Below are positions 6,155 through 6,368 of a stretch of DNA of 6,368 nucleotides, one piece after another. The notes beneath the pieces were generated by a model. That model made no database searches. It was not told the origin of the DNA and saw only the letters and a list, made by a program, of their open reading frames with translations. The stretch covers positions 1 to 6,368 of the forward strand of contig DOUV01000696.1 in NCBI GenBank assembly GCA_003520455.1, given 5' to 3'. Made by a program: the position numbers and the translations under genes. The DNA comes from Chloroflexota bacterium. GTDB taxonomy: Bacteria; Chloroflexota; Anaerolineae; Ardenticatenales; Ardenticatenaceae. Positions within the stretch are counted from its first letter, which is position 1; the number at the start of each line of letters is the position of its first letter.

Positions 6155-6368
6155 ATGAGTAGTCCCAATCTGCGCGGTATCATCCCGGCAACCGTCCTGC
6201 CGATGACCGACGACTACAAGCCAGACCTGAAGGCCCTCGGTCCATACCTCAACTGGGTCATCGAGCAGGGGCCGGTGGCGCTGGCGATCAATGTTGATAC
6301 AGGTGAGGGCCCGCACCTCTCCGATGCCGAGCGGCGCGACGTGCTGGAAGCGGCGGTCGCCGCCGCCG
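6155..6368 (+). CDS. DapA-family aldolase/dehydratase, 5' part only
   Basis: The first 71 codons of a gene that continues past the window end. The start ATG at 6155 has a strong AAAGGAGG at 6142-6149. Seen: GIIPATVLPM at residues 8-17, the opening strand of the dihydrodipicolinate synthase/N-acetylneuraminate lyase superfamily; a helix ending YLNWVIEQGP; then INVDTGEGPHLSDAERRDV, which aligns with the GTTGE...L...E motif. The superfamily comprises Schiff-base (beta/alpha)8 enzymes acting on pyruvate or related oxo-acids. Here the motif is V-D-T-G-E: the first of the paired Thr residues of DapA (E. coli T44) is Asp48. That makes true lysine-pathway DHDPS unlikely and a catabolic relative more likely. 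The catalytic Lys and Tyr lie beyond the window. It lies 67 bases after the oxidoreductase with no terminator between, so probably the same operon. Confidence 0.88.
   Translation, partial: MSSPNLRGIIPATVLPMTDDYKPDLKALGPYLNWVIEQGPVALAINVDTGEGPHLSDAERRDVLEAAVAAA

Noticed and set aside
5161..6183. 340-aa minus-strand open frame opposite the LLM oxidoreductase
   Set aside because: It is antisense to a clearly conserved enzyme and also crosses the start of the DapA-family gene; no motif or ribosome site supports it.

Overview
The window is GC-rich (roughly 60% by eye), with strong Shine-Dalgarno sites and mixed gene orientations. It reads as a bacterial chromosome. The mix of gene families (LacI regulator, LLM flavin oxidoreductase, DapA-family aldolase, bacterial ARMT1/DUF89 protein) and the palindrome-rich intergenic DNA suggest Chloroflexota, perhaps the Thermomicrobia/Sphaerobacter group. 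That is inference from style and not proof; no rRNA or tRNA is present to anchor taxonomy.

Layout. (1) 58-1973, + strand: a two-gene sugar/polysaccharide unit, made of an NAD-dependent nucleotide-sugar epimerase/dehydratase and then a membrane-anchored family 2 glycosyltransferase. They are 26 nt apart and probably co-transcribed. (2) 1974-2234: a convergent intergenic segment with no gene. It is bounded by imperfect 14-nt inverted repeats built from a heptamer (AGATTGG-like) and filled with strong dyads, so it looks like a small non-coding repeat or MITE-like element. (3) 2235-3440, - strand: a DUF89/ARMT1-like metal-dependent phosphatase standing alone. (4) 3441-3930: a long divergent intergenic region with no convincing gene. 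It holds a 13-nt palindrome and a striking pair of tandem 15-nt palindromes in a 19-nt period. (5) 3931-6368, + strand: a textbook sigma-70-type promoter, three contiguous 14-bp LacI-type operators over the start point, then lacI-family regulator, LLM-class flavin-dependent oxidoreductase and a DapA-family (dihydrodipicolinate synthase/N-acetylneuraminate lyase superfamily) gene cut by the window end.

The last unit is the most coherent system here. A regulator that appears to repress its own promoter heads a likely operon with an FMN/F420-type oxidoreductase and a Schiff-base aldolase/dehydratase-type enzyme. This would be an inducible catabolic module for an unidentified small molecule. The substrate cannot be read from the sequence.
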